Positions 26,325 through 35,074 are shown, counted from the stretch's first letter. The stretch: DNA of 64,000 nucleotides from Variimorphobacter saccharofermentans (GCF_014174405.1 NZ_JACEGA010000001.1:556001-620000); one strand, 5' to 3'. Notes: a model not told the origin generated them from the sequence alone. Numbers and translations: made by a program.

Positions 26325-29300
26325 ATGAATTCAGAAGTTGCAAAACAAAGATTATCAGAAGTAGTAAGAATAGATACTATTACCAGTTCATATGGTGATT
26401 TTTTAGCTACGCATGTTCCTTTTAAGCAAATTCAATTGCAGAAGGAGTATGATTCAAATGCGGTATCCAAAACGTATACAGAAGAAGAAATATATAAACG
26501 AGTTGTATTAAATCCAAAGGATCAGCATCAGTTTGTTCTTGTAATCGGATCAAGTGGCGCGGGTAAATCTCATTTGATTAGGTGGTTTGATGCTAAAATA
26601 GAAAGGCAGAAACCAGATAGTGAGGTTGTTCTTTTCGTTCGAAGAAGTGACAACACGTTGAAGGGAACAATCAAACAGCTTTTAGAAAAGCCAGAGGTCG
26701 CATCCATTCAAAATAAAGATTTATATGAGAGATTGGTAAATGCGACATCAACTATTAGTGAAAGCAAATTGATGAATGCTATTTATCATCAATTTATTGT
26801 TGAAATTGAAGATGATAATGGTGAGGATATTGATTATATAAATAACGCTGATAGGAAGAGAATTGCACCGCTTTTAAATAATGAGTTATTTAAGGCACGT
26901 ATGATGGCAGATGATGGACCTATAGCAAGAATTTATTCCAAGGTAGCAGAAAGCAGTACACCAGATAATCGCGATGTTGTTCCAGAATTTCTGCCGGAAG
27001 ACTTTCAAGTTGATATAGCTTTTTGTGATAAGGTTCAATATGATGGTGGCGATAAGAAAGCTGTACGTTTACTTGAAAAGTTATATATGGAGCCTGAGGT
27101 TGCCGATGCCGTAGCGAAATATCTTAACTCAAAGGTTGATACAGTAATTCAGAGTTGTGCAGGGTTAGAACCAGGAGACTTTGAACAAGTATTTAAGGAA
27201 ATAAGAAAAGAATTAAAGAGGCAAGGGAAGTCATTAACTTTGCTTATCGAGGATATTACTGCGTTTACAGGTGTCAATGAAGCGTTACTAAATGTATTGA
27301 CTGTATGGCATACTGGTGAAAATGAGCAAGATGGTATGTGCAGAATTTCCTCCATAATTGGAACAACCAGCGAGTATTATAAGAGTAATTTTCGTGATAA
27401 CTATAAGAATCGAGTTACTCAGTTTATTGTTATACCGGATGATGTTTTTGGTTCTAGTGAAAATGATTTATGCGAATTTGTGGGACGATATCTTAACGCA
27501 ATGTCATTGCCAAAAGATGAAGTTGATGCATGGGCTAATTCAGACGGATCAGGAGATTCTTTGCCTGTACATGACGTTAATCAAGGTAAGGGCTGGGACG
27601 TTGCTGTTACAGAAGAAGGAAAAGAATTAAATTTATATCCGTTTTCAAGAAGATCAATTGTGTATTTATATAACAACCTTTTACAGGAAAACTATCGTAC
27701 ACCTCGATATCTGTTAAGAGATGTTGTAGAAAAAACAGTAAGAGATGCATTATGGAATTTTGATAATTTTCCTGGCTTTAAAATTGTTAATACGAATATC
27801 AATTCAAGCCTTAGAGATGCAATTCAAAAGACAGGTGTTTCAAATGAGCAGTTTGAAAGAATGTATCTTTTCATGTGTATCTGGGGTGATGCAACAACCG
27901 ATACATATAAAGAGGGTGAAAATACATATATTTCGGGACTTTCAACACAAGTATATGAGGATATGGGATTTCCTCTAATTGCTGGTAAAAAGATCGCCGA
28001 AAAGCCTACAAAAACAAAGCCGGTAAGTACTAATAGTGCACAAACTTCTACAAGTACCACGGTTGTAAAAACGCCGGCTCAGATTGCGGAAGAAAAGAAA
28101 ATACAAGCAGAACGAGCTCAATTAAATGAAAGTTTGCAGTCATTAGAAAATTGGGTATTGGGAGGCACAATCAATGTAGGTGCAACAACAGGTAATGTTG
28201 AATTATTATCACATGCGCGTAATGATATTTGTACCTATTTGTATTCTGCGATTGATTGGCAGGCTGAAGGCGTTTCGATGGACAACATTGATAAGATTAA
28301 AAAAGTTAAGAATCGATTAGTTGGTTTTGAACGTCAAAAAAGAGGCGAAGACCAAATGTTCTATAAACTTCCGGCAAATAGAGAAACCCAAACTATAATA
28401 GAAGCTTTTCTTGAGTGGAATGTTTTAGGTAAGGAAAGTTGGAACTTTGATGGCGCAGATAGAAGAGTATATCAGGTTCAAGTATGGACAGAGAAAATCA
28501 AACAAGAATTGATATCTTCTATAACAACATTTGAAAATCAGGAGATTGATTATTATAAACACGCGATGATTGCCGAGTTTTATAGATCAATATTTTTCGG
28601 CTCTTCTAAAGTAACAACATTAGATGGGCTTAAATCTGAACATATATTGGATAATGATATCAGAGGAATTGGAGTAAATTCTCATTCAAGGGCGTGGAAT
28701 ACAGTATTAGAAATTATGACAAGAAATGAAGCGGACGTTATTAATCGAAATACTGTTATACAGTACTTTAACATTATCCAAGGAGAAAGTCATGCGCAAG
28801 TATTTCTAGACCGTGTTCAGTTCGATGCTTTGGTTAGAACTGTTAAAAGTGAACGTCTTTCTGTTGACGATGAAACGATGGATCTTGTGGATCCTGTTGC
28901 ACCAAGAAGGGAAGCAAGAGAATATTTAAAAAAAATATTGGATCGATTGGAGCGTGTTCAGGAAGAAGAGCTTGCAAAAGCTGGCGAAGTAATGTCGACA
29001 ATTAAGGATAACTTTGGAACAATAGATATTGATGATGAAGATATCGAGGATATGGTTGAGAAAATCGTTGAATTTTACAGAACAGCTGAAGATAGTAAGT
29101 TGCCTGGAAAATATGATCAGGAATTATTTGATGAAGTGAAAAAATATTCAACATCAACAAGTAAGGCAATTAAAGAAATTGTTGCAGCGCAGAAGACGAC
29201 AAATGCGTTGGACTGTATATTGGCTTTTTCACAGGATCCGATAAGGAAGGTAGAAAAATTGGATCAATTGTTAAAGAAAGTTGTTGCTGATATGGCAAAG

Positions 29301-29444
29301 ATACAGGCTGAACTATCAGTGAGAAAAGAAAAGCTTGGTGGTGGAAACAATCCGTCTGGTTCACAAAACGTATTTGATAACGAGAAAGTCACAATTAGTG
29401 AATGCAGTAAGGTGTTGGAAAGATTGGAGGGGACAGTATGCTAA
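26325..29444 (+). CDS. Large P-loop ATPase, DpdH-type
   Basis: 1039 residues. Walker A VIGSSGAGKSHLIRWFD is at about 72-88 and a Walker B candidate LTLLIEDITAFTG near 304. A Ser/Thr/Lys-rich linker lies near 562-590 (KPTKTKPVSTNSAQTST), separating the ATPase from a helical C-terminal half with a coiled coil near 865-900. The layout recalls AAA+ ATPases of defence loci such as DpdH. Start ATG follows GGGGGTTAAGT. It overlaps the next gene by 7 bases, so the two products are probably made in fixed ratio. Substrate unknown. Confidence 0.7.
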   Translation: MNSEVAKQRLSEVVRIDTITSSYGDFLATHVPFKQIQLQKEYDSNAVSKTYTEEEIYKRVVLNPKDQHQFVLVIGSSGAGKSHLIRWFDAKIERQKPDSEVVLFVRRSDNTLKGTIKQLLEKPEVASIQNKDLYERLVNATSTISESKLMNAIYHQFIVEIEDDNGEDIDYINNADRKRIAPLLNNELFKARMMADDGPIARIYSKVAESSTPDNRDVVPEFLPEDFQVDIAFCDKVQYDGGDKKAVRLLEKLYMEPEVADAVAKYLNSKVDTVIQSCAGLEPGDFEQVFKEIRKELKRQGKSLTLLIEDITAFTGVNEALLNVLTVWHTGENEQDGMCRISSIIGTTSEYYKSNFRDNYKNRVTQFIVIPDDVFGSSENDLCEFVGRYLNAMSLPKDEVDAWANSDGSGDSLPVHDVNQGKGWDVAVTEEGKELNLYPFSRRSIVYLYNNLLQENYRTPRYLLRDVVEKTVRDALWNFDNFPGFKIVNTNINSSLRDAIQKTGVSNEQFERMYLFMCIWGDATTDTYKEGENTYISGLSTQVYEDMGFPLIAGKKIAEKPTKTKPVSTNSAQTSTSTTVVKTPAQIAEEKKIQAERAQLNESLQSLENWVLGGTINVGATTGNVELLSHARNDICTYLYSAIDWQAEGVSMDNIDKIKKVKNRLVGFERQKRGEDQMFYKLPANRETQTIIEAFLEWNVLGKESWNFDGADRRVYQVQVWTEKIKQELISSITTFENQEIDYYKHAMIAEFYRSIFFGSSKVTTLDGLKSEHILDNDIRGIGVNSHSRAWNTVLEIMTRNEADVINRNTVIQYFNIIQGESHAQVFLDRVQFDALVRTVKSERLSVDDETMDLVDPVAPRREAREYLKKILDRLERVQEEELAKAGEVMSTIKDNFGTIDIDDEDIEDMVEKIVEFYRTAEDSKLPGKYDQELFDEVKKYSTSTSKAIKEIVAAQKTTNALDCILAFSQDPIRKVEKLDQLLKKVVADMAKIQAELSVRKEKLGGGNNPSGSQNVFDNEKVTISECSKVLERLEGTVC

Positions 29445-30097
29445 TAGATACATTAAATGAATGCATAATTGATATGAAAACTGTCCGTGAAATGGAAACT
29501 GCTTCTGCTGATACCAAGAAGCAAGCGACAGCTGATTATAATTTTAAACAGCTGATTCTTAGCTTGAAACAAATGATTGATGAAGTCAATCTTGCTGTGG
29601 AAAATTCGGAATTCAGACCTTCAGAGAATGTTGTGAGCGCATTGAAGAGTTTTCTTGGGGCTTGTGATAAAATTGTTCAGGCAGGTGCGGCGAATAGTGC
29701 AACAACCCAGTATATTTCGTCAGAATCGAAGAAATTATATGCTGTTATTGGGCGGGAATGGGCGGAACATTATTCTAAAACAACAGTTAATATATTGAAT
29801 CTTTTAGATACGGTAAAAGGAATTATTCCGGATGAAAGCAGGGCGACATATGCTGCAAATAAAATAAAAAAGGCAGCAACCTGGAATACGACTATTGATA
29901 ATTATAATTTCTTAAAACAGGGTATGGATGAAGCGGACAAGATTCTTGAGGATTTAGAACTTGATGAAGATTCTGACATTTTAACATTTTTAAAACTTGT
30001 AAGTGAAGGAAAAGCTACATTGTTAAATATTACCGAGGAAATACTGTTGTGGATCAAATCCGAGGGACTCTCAGATAAAATAAAACTTACATTTTAG
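29438..30097 (+). CDS. All-helical protein of unknown function
   Basis: 219 residues, predicted almost wholly helical from its composition, acidic, without catalytic motif or membrane segment. Segments such as NFKQLILSLKQMIDEVNLAV and NFLKQGMDEADKILEDLEL have heptad-like spacing. I do not recognise the family. The start lies inside the stop region of the ATPase gene (7-base overlap), so it is probably a dedicated partner or regulator of that ATPase. It corresponds in place to DpdI of dpd islands, but I have no sequence evidence for homology. The DUF262 gene starts 19 bases later. Confidence 0.6.
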   Translation: MLIDTLNECIIDMKTVREMETASADTKKQATADYNFKQLILSLKQMIDEVNLAVENSEFRPSENVVSALKSFLGACDKIVQAGAANSATTQYISSESKKLYAVIGREWAEHYSKTTVNILNLLDTVKGIIPDESRATYAANKIKKAATWNTTIDNYNFLKQGMDEADKILEDLELDEDSDILTFLKLVSEGKATLLNITEEILLWIKSEGLSDKIKLTF

Positions 30098-30116
30098 ATA
30101 TGGAGAAAGGATACAT

Positions 30117-32498
30117 ATGAGAACCGCAAGTGGAATGAAAAAGGTATCAGAATTTTTCGACAGAGGTCAAACGATTATATATGATGCTATTGGAGGAAGA
30201 AAGCAAGAAGTTTTTTTAGATGAAAATCGAGTATATTTAATTCCGGGATATCAGAGAGAGATTAGGTGGTCATCGGAGAATGTTCAAATTCTTATTGATG
30301 ATCTGGGTAAAGGAGGGAAATTCCTCGGGACAATTACGCTTAGTACTTTCGAGAACGGAAAATATGAAGTTATTGATGGTCAACAGAGAATAACAGTTAT
30401 TACTTTGCTGATATCATATCTGAATACGGTTGTGCCTGATCGAAAGAAACATACCAATATTTGCAAAATAGAGAATGGTTCTTTTACAAAATTTGGCGAG
30501 GCATTATCATATGGATTCAATTATAAGAGGATAGAAAAAGACAATTTGCCACTGTATGCTGAAATATTAGAAACAGATGTTTTGGATCAAAGGGATGATT
30601 TTGCTATAATCTGGAATAGCATCGTAGAGCGTGTACAGGTCATGTCTGAAGATGAACAGATTGATTTATTTGTTGCTTTGGAAGAAAGTGAAATTAATGT
30701 AATAGTTAATGAGATAGATGGTACGGGGTCACAGCGAAAGTTTTGTATAGACTATTTTATTGACATAAATAATAAGAGTGTTGAACTAGATAGTATTGAT
30801 ATTATTAGAGCCTATGCTTTTAAGGAAGATTTTGAAAAAATGACTGCATTATGGATAGATGTGCAGAATAAATGCAATGCGTTGCGTGGGGTTGTGAAAT
30901 ATTCACGAGAAGAGTTATATTATCAATATTTTATCTGCAAGGTGAACGGTGAACTAGATTATCAATTAACACGTTCATTAGGGGAAAACTATACAACAAA
31001 AGAGAATGTTAAAATAGGGGAAAAGAGGTATGCATCTGGAACGTTTGTTTGGAATATGTTTTCTAAAGACAGATTTTATGCGCAATTACTTGAAGATTTG
31101 AACGCATATTTGGATTTTATTACTTTGGTGATATCTCATGAGAATGGAGGAAATAATGAGTTTAAGAGCATGTTCTATTTGAACGAAGAGAACAGAATCT
31201 CAGAAACGCAGATATTAAATACACATACGGTAATAAATTGTATACTACGAAATGATGATGTTGTTCCTAAAATGATGATAATGAAATATTATTTGGAAGT
31301 GCTTAAGCCTCAAACTGCAGAGAAAAAAATGTATAAATGTATTTACGATATAAATGCAGTGGCTACGATTTTTACTGCAACAGGCAAGAAAAAAGAATCT
31401 GAACAGATAGCAAATAAGCTACTTCAACAAAATTGGGGGAATGCGATAAAAGAATATGCGTATAAGCAGCTAAGGTCATTGCCGGAGGCAGTTGATTTTG
31501 CAAAAGTAGCACTTTTTAATAAAAAGCACACGGTTGAAAGTGGACAGTATTTGGCAAGACGCTATTTTAGCTTGTATGACGCATATGATTGGTTGAATGG
31601 GAATGTTAGTGTTGATGAAGAACAATATAAAAACGCTAATATCACTAATGGAAATAATAACATGGAACATTTCATTATTAATAGGAATTATGAATATGCA
31701 TTATATTTGGATGATGGAAGTACATGTGATATTGAGATTAAAATTCCGGTAAAGTTTAAAAAATATATAGCAACGATAGCTAATTACCTTATTTTGAATA
31801 GTAGAGTGAATAGTAATTTAAAAAATAGACCTGTATATGAAAAAATAGAAATTATAGAAGAGGATATTAGAGATAATGGTATTGATTATGTAATTCCAAG
31901 TAAACGTAGTCAGTTGCACTATTTTGTCATAAAGGAAATATTTCATGATTTAAGCAAATATCCTGTTAAGGAATTGAAAGTGGAAACTAAAAAAAGCAAG
32001 AAAAAGAAATTGTTGAGAGACTACTATTTGTCATATTTTGAAGAAGAATATACACAATTAACGCAATCATTAGCTAGTGAAGAAAAAGTTTTTGTGGCAG
32101 AGATGGAATATTATTTGTCCCAGCATGGTTTCTTTAAAGATGGTGATAGAATGATACTGAGTGGTGATTCAGGAGTCTTCTTGCATGTAGAGGCAGAGAT
32201 TGATGAGAAAAAGAGAAAAATTGAATTTTATGCGGAACTTGGAAACCCATATTTTGCAGAAACCGGTGAGTGTAGTGAGGAATACATTGCGCTGGTTGAA
32301 GCTGTAGACGAGAAATTTACGCAAATAATGGAAGAAGAGCCTTGTATAAGTTCGAGCGATGAATATTGTGAATGTCCAGATGTTTCTTATACATTTTCTT
32401 TCCAATGCGCTCCCAATGTTGAAAAAATCGAACAATTTCTCAAAGCAATTGAAGAGATGGAAGCTGTTCTATGTAAAATGAGTGAAACAATAGATTAG
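30117..32498 (+). CDS. DUF262/DUF1524 protein, GmrSD/SspE-like
   Basis: 793 residues. The N-terminal DUF262 domain has IPGYQREIRW (about 41-50) and EVIDGQQRITV (about 83-93); DGQQR is the nucleotide-hydrolysis motif of GmrS, BrxU and SspE. A middle helical domain follows. Near 517 MEHFIINR and near 553-570 NYLILNSRVNSNLKNRP followed by YEK recall the HNH-type DUF1524 nuclease (His, then LLN..N..L.N..F..K), though partly degenerate. A 220-residue acidic C-terminal extension has cysteines. SspE uses this domain pair to sense phosphorothioate and nick DNA; here it is the last gene of a phosphorothioation operon, so the same sensing role is likely (inference). Confidence 0.8.
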   Translation: MRTASGMKKVSEFFDRGQTIIYDAIGGRKQEVFLDENRVYLIPGYQREIRWSSENVQILIDDLGKGGKFLGTITLSTFENGKYEVIDGQQRITVITLLISYLNTVVPDRKKHTNICKIENGSFTKFGEALSYGFNYKRIEKDNLPLYAEILETDVLDQRDDFAIIWNSIVERVQVMSEDEQIDLFVALEESEINVIVNEIDGTGSQRKFCIDYFIDINNKSVELDSIDIIRAYAFKEDFEKMTALWIDVQNKCNALRGVVKYSREELYYQYFICKVNGELDYQLTRSLGENYTTKENVKIGEKRYASGTFVWNMFSKDRFYAQLLEDLNAYLDFITLVISHENGGNNEFKSMFYLNEENRISETQILNTHTVINCILRNDDVVPKMMIMKYYLEVLKPQTAEKKMYKCIYDINAVATIFTATGKKKESEQIANKLLQQNWGNAIKEYAYKQLRSLPEAVDFAKVALFNKKHTVESGQYLARRYFSLYDAYDWLNGNVSVDEEQYKNANITNGNNNMEHFIINRNYEYALYLDDGSTCDIEIKIPVKFKKYIATIANYLILNSRVNSNLKNRPVYEKIEIIEEDIRDNGIDYVIPSKRSQLHYFVIKEIFHDLSKYPVKELKVETKKSKKKKLLRDYYLSYFEEEYTQLTQSLASEEKVFVAEMEYYLSQHGFFKDGDRMILSGDSGVFLHVEAEIDEKKRKIEFYAELGNPYFAETGECSEEYIALVEAVDEKFTQIMEEEPCISSSDEYCECPDVSYTFSFQCAPNVEKIEQFLKAIEEMEAVLCKMSETID

Positions 32499-32504
32499 AA
32501 CAGT

Positions 32505-32542
32505 CACTAAGGCATAAAACCTCTTGATTTTATGCCTTAGTG
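32505..32542 (+). terminator. Terminator hairpin at the end of the dnd-like operon
   Basis: A perfect 15-bp stem: CACTAAGGCATAAAA (32505-32519), loop of 8, and its complement (32528-32542). The A/T tract is within the stem, so it can act in both directions between the convergent operons. Confidence 0.8.
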
Positions 32543-32857
32543 ATAACGGGAAGATTTCTATCGTCACTATACCAGTCACAAGTTACCTTTCGGCTATTGC
32601 TACCATAGAATTCCACGATTTCTGGAAGGTTGTCATTGACGGCATCAAATTCAAGGTTCTGTTCTCGGCACCATTCGACTGCTTTCGGCAGAGCGTCCCC
32701 GGCGCGGCAGGTCCAGAGGATGAGTTTGTTGCCATCAGACTTCCATTTTTTTGAGGTAATTGATAAGCGCCTGATTGGGTTCACCGCATTCGGGCCATTT
32801 GCTAATACAAAGAGTGCCGTCAAAGTCGACAGCTATGATCTGATAGTTATGTTCCAT
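32530..32857 (-). pseudogene. HAD-superfamily phosphatase, frameshifted at an A7 run
   Basis: On the minus strand ATG at 32855-32857 begins MEHNYQIIAVDFDGTLCISK, with the HAD motif I DFDGTL. The frame runs to YLKK and then hits a stop because of seven A (seven T on the plus strand, 32747-32752 area); skipping one A restores KWKSDGNKLILWTCR and a normal C-terminus ending at 32530. The joined product would be about 108 residues, a small HAD hydrolase. GGAAT precedes the start. It overlaps the upstream XRE gene by 11 bases, so the two form an operon. It may be a real frameshift, a sequencing error or slippage at the A7 run. Confidence 0.7.
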
Positions 32858-33131
32858 GACGGATTCCTTTCTGCTCATCGGTATTCTCGTTCAAGTCGGG
32901 GAAGAGAACCGGGAGAGCTACTTGAAAATAATTTGCTATTCTATATGCCATCTGCACAGATGGGTCATGCATTCCTTTCTCAATGTAACCGATAGTCCTT
33001 CGGCTACAGTCAACAGCTTCGGCCAGCTTATCTTGTGAAATGTTTGCTTGCTGGCGAAAGAATAATAAGTTGTTAGGCAAGGACTGCATTTCCTTTTTGG
33101 TCTTGCAGTATCCGGTGTCCTTTACTTCCAT
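32847..33131 (-). CDS. XRE-family regulator
   Basis: 94 residues. LLFFRQQANISQDKLAEAVD then CSRRTIGYIEKGMHDPSVQM (about 22-60) is a complete Cro/C1 helix-turn-helix. The tail is short and acidic. The start has GGAGTGATTTA upstream. It precedes, and overlaps, the frameshifted HAD gene. It lies beside the S24 repressor gene on the same strand, within a region whose base composition is like the ICE backbone rather than the AT-rich cargo. A role in ICE control or in controlling the HAD gene is likely. Confidence 0.8.
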   Translation of the reverse strand: MEVKDTGYCKTKKEMQSLPNNLLFFRQQANISQDKLAEAVDCSRRTIGYIEKGMHDPSVQMAYRIANYFQVALPVLFPDLNENTDEQKGIRHGT

Positions 33132-33222
33132 TAAATCACTCCATTCACAACATGATTGCTGTGCCCGGGGCGGGTCAGCTTATGACTGTATTCTAAATCC
33201 TAAAGTGTCCGATAATCTGGTC

Positions 33223-33924
33223 TTAATTCAAAACACGCCCAAAAATTCTAAAAGAACTGTCATTTGTTACCTTAATCGGCTCATATTTGCTGTTAAGGGA
33301 AATGAGGTATACGCCATCTTTGTCATCCTTAAGCTGCTTGCAGTAGGTCAGACCATCAAGATAGAAAATACCAATCTCACCGCTACTTAAGGAAGTGGTC
33401 TGCTGTACCCAGACAGCCTGCTTGTCATGATAACGAGGTTCCATGCTGTCACCGTTTAGCGCAAGACCGAAGTCGGCTTCTTCAGGAACTTCTTCTCCAA
33501 CATCTATTATCTCAAAGTTTTCATCATCCAAGAACTCGCCAGTACCGGCAGAGGATGCAAGAAGAGACCACTTGATTTTTCTGCGGAAAGGTATAATGGT
33601 AGCTTCTTTCTTCTGAAACTGTTCGGAGAGCAGGAGCAATCCGATGTATTCTAAAGCCTTTGCTTTCCCTTCTTCATTTAGTTTTGCCAAAGGGTCGTCC
33701 GGATTAAAGCCGATGAACTCGTTATAAATGTCTGTAATATCCAAAATCTTACAAAGTGCAAGAAACTGATGTGCATTTGGTGAGCTGATATCTTTTTCCC
33801 AAGCACTGATAGCTGCATTCGATACGTTAATATCGTAATTGCGGAGTTTATCCGCAAGTTCTATCTGTGACATCTTCTTATTTTTTCTGTAGGTGGCAAG
33901 TGTAATGCCAATCTTTTTCTCCAT
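33223..33924 (-). CDS. LexA/CI-like repressor with S24 autopeptidase domain
   Basis: 233 residues. N-terminal XRE domain at about 5-60 (TLATYRKNKKMSQIELADKL, SNAAISAWEKDISSPN). C-terminal S24 domain: the self-cleavage site is probably Ala126-Gly127 in LLASSAGTGEF, catalytic Ser160 in NGDSMEP and Lys196 in YCKQL. Such repressors keep prophages and ICEs silent until RecA filaments trigger self-cleavage. ATG 33924 with CGGAGGAAACGAT upstream was chosen over the longer frame. It is transcribed away from the operator-like repeat at 34.2 kb, which may be its binding site. SOS-linked control of the ICE is inferred. Confidence 0.9.
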   Translation of the reverse strand: MEKKIGITLATYRKNKKMSQIELADKLRNYDINVSNAAISAWEKDISSPNAHQFLALCKILDITDIYNEFIGFNPDDPLAKLNEEGKAKALEYIGLLLLSEQFQKKEATIIPFRRKIKWSLLASSAGTGEFLDDENFEIIDVGEEVPEEADFGLALNGDSMEPRYHDKQAVWVQQTTSLSSGEIGIFYLDGLTYCKQLKDDKDGVYLISLNSKYEPIKVTNDSSFRIFGRVLN

Positions 33925-34204
33925 ATCGTTTCCTCCGAGGTTATACCACATGGCTGACTGGAATTAAGTTTTGCGTGTTTTGCGAACCGGGATTTAATCT
34001 TGCAAACCGGAATTTAGAATTCCATATCAGTAGTATATAATCAAATGATATACGAAAGAAAAGTATTTTTCAATAGAAAATCAATAATAAATTGAAATGG
34101 CACAAATAATTCCGTTGATTTCAAAAGAATTTTGACTTATATTGTATTTTGCGAGGATGGTTCGATGCCGTGCATCGGAGAAGAAGAGAGTTTCTTTATT
34201 GTAC

Positions 34205-34257
34205 TTGACCTTTGTGGTGGTAGGTGCTACCATATGAAACGTAGTGGTAGCACCTAC
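34205..34257 (+). promoter_or_regulatory. Promoter with overlapping 12-bp inverted-repeat operator
   Basis: TTGACC (34205-34210), 17 bases, TACCAT (34228-34233). The -10 box lies in the left arm of a perfect inverted repeat, GTAGGTGCTACC (34220-34231) with GGTAGCACCTAC (34246-34257). Each arm itself holds GGTGCTACC/GGTAGCACC. The rest of the 350-base gap between the repressor and the next gene is AT-rich and holds nothing else I can support. Confidence 0.7.
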
Positions 34258-34277
34258 TATAGAGAGCGAGGCGTAAT

Positions 34278-34643
34278 ATGGGAAGAATTTATTCAAACTA
34301 CGAAGAACATGAACTTGAGAGTGTAAAGAAGAGAGCCGAAGAATTAGGCTTTAGCGCATCTTCGTTTCAGAAGTATTGTGTGATGCTCTATTTAGGAGAT
34401 AGAACCAATACGGTTCCAATTGCTGATTTACAAGAGGAAATGCTAAAAGGCTTAGAAGAAATGGAGATAGGGAAGACGTTTATTGTCTCAGCGTTACATC
34501 CGGATAAGTGGGCAAGCTTTTCTCGTTCTACGAAGATGCAATTAGCAAAATATTTAGCAGCATATGTGGATAAGCATTCTGACAAATTTATAGTTGCTGA
34601 AAAAGTAAAAGGCACTATTAACAAGTACAAAAAAGTGATGTGA
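34278..34643 (+). CDS. Small ICE protein, DUF1413-like
   Basis: 121 residues. The N-terminus (MGRIYSNYEEHELESVKKRA) resembles a ribbon-helix-helix or helical DNA-binding start. The second half, GKTFIVSALHPDKWASFSRS then LAKYLAAYVDKHSDKF and VVKGTINKYKK-like residues, resembles DUF1413 proteins as I recall them. GAGG lies 7 bases before the ATG. It is the first gene behind the operator-bearing promoter at 34.2 kb, so it should respond to the S24 or another repressor. Function unknown. Confidence 0.65.
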   Translation: MGRIYSNYEEHELESVKKRAEELGFSASSFQKYCVMLYLGDRTNTVPIADLQEEMLKGLEEMEIGKTFIVSALHPDKWASFSRSTKMQLAKYLAAYVDKHSDKFIVAEKVKGTINKYKKVM

Positions 34644-34700
34644 GGTGAAGCAAAGAAAATAGATGACAAGAAATGTGATTGGTCGGCGAGAAGTACAAAG

Positions 34701-34741
34701 GACGAGTGGTGCGGACTTCGGCACATCGGAACTCATTCGTC
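34701..34741 (+). other. Two-tier stem-loop in the gap after the DUF1413-like gene
   Basis: GACGAGTG (34701-34708) pairs with CATTCGTC (34734-34741) with one G-T pair, and GTGC (34709-34712) with GCAC (34721-34724) around a CUUCGG-like loop. It has no U-run, so it is not a normal terminator; it may be a processing or regulatory element. Confidence 0.4.
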
Positions 34742-34810
34742 ATTCAATAATCATCAATGGTTTTCCTTTCCCTTTGCCGTTGAGTAATAACAATCAACAG
34801 GAGGATTTTG

Positions 34811-35074
34811 ATGATGATAGATAATAGAACAAACAAGAGATTTATAAGCTGCCCGGTGTGTGGCAGAATCTTGATGAAATGTCAGGGAACATGCAGTTTG
34901 GAAATAAGCTGCGCAAAATGCAATAGCGAGATTGTAGCACTTGTAGATGAAGAGAGAGTGATGGTACTGGAGAATCGGAGAGGAACTGATCGAGCAGGCC
35001 AAGTTAAGGTAAGTGTTGCAAAGACAAAAGGCTGTAAACAGATGCAACCAATGCGTCGAGCAGTCAGTTATTAA
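34811..35074 (+). CDS. Com-like zinc-ribbon protein
   Basis: 87 residues. CPVCGRILMKCQG and CSLEISCAKC (about 16-38) form a CxxC...CxxC zinc ribbon as in the Mu Com protein family; Com of phage Mu controls translation of mom mRNA. Small proteins of this kind are common in Firmicute phages and ICEs. AGGAGG lies 6 bases before the ATG at 34811; ATG 34814 directly after is an alternative. The C-terminal half is basic and poorly conserved. A role in RNA or DNA binding is inferred. Confidence 0.7.
   Translation: MMIDNRTNKRFISCPVCGRILMKCQGTCSLEISCAKCNSEIVALVDEERVMVLENRRGTDRAGQVKVSVAKTKGCKQMQPMRRAVSY

Noticed and set aside
7967..32498. DndFGH restriction partners
   Set aside because: None of the downstream proteins has the size order or the DptH-type layout of the F-G-H trio as I know it; the SNF2 and RecQ-like helicases are different families.
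32524..33390. Plus-strand ORFs across 32.5-33.4 kb
   Set aside because: Antisense to HAD, XRE and S24 genes that have clear motifs and ribosome sites.
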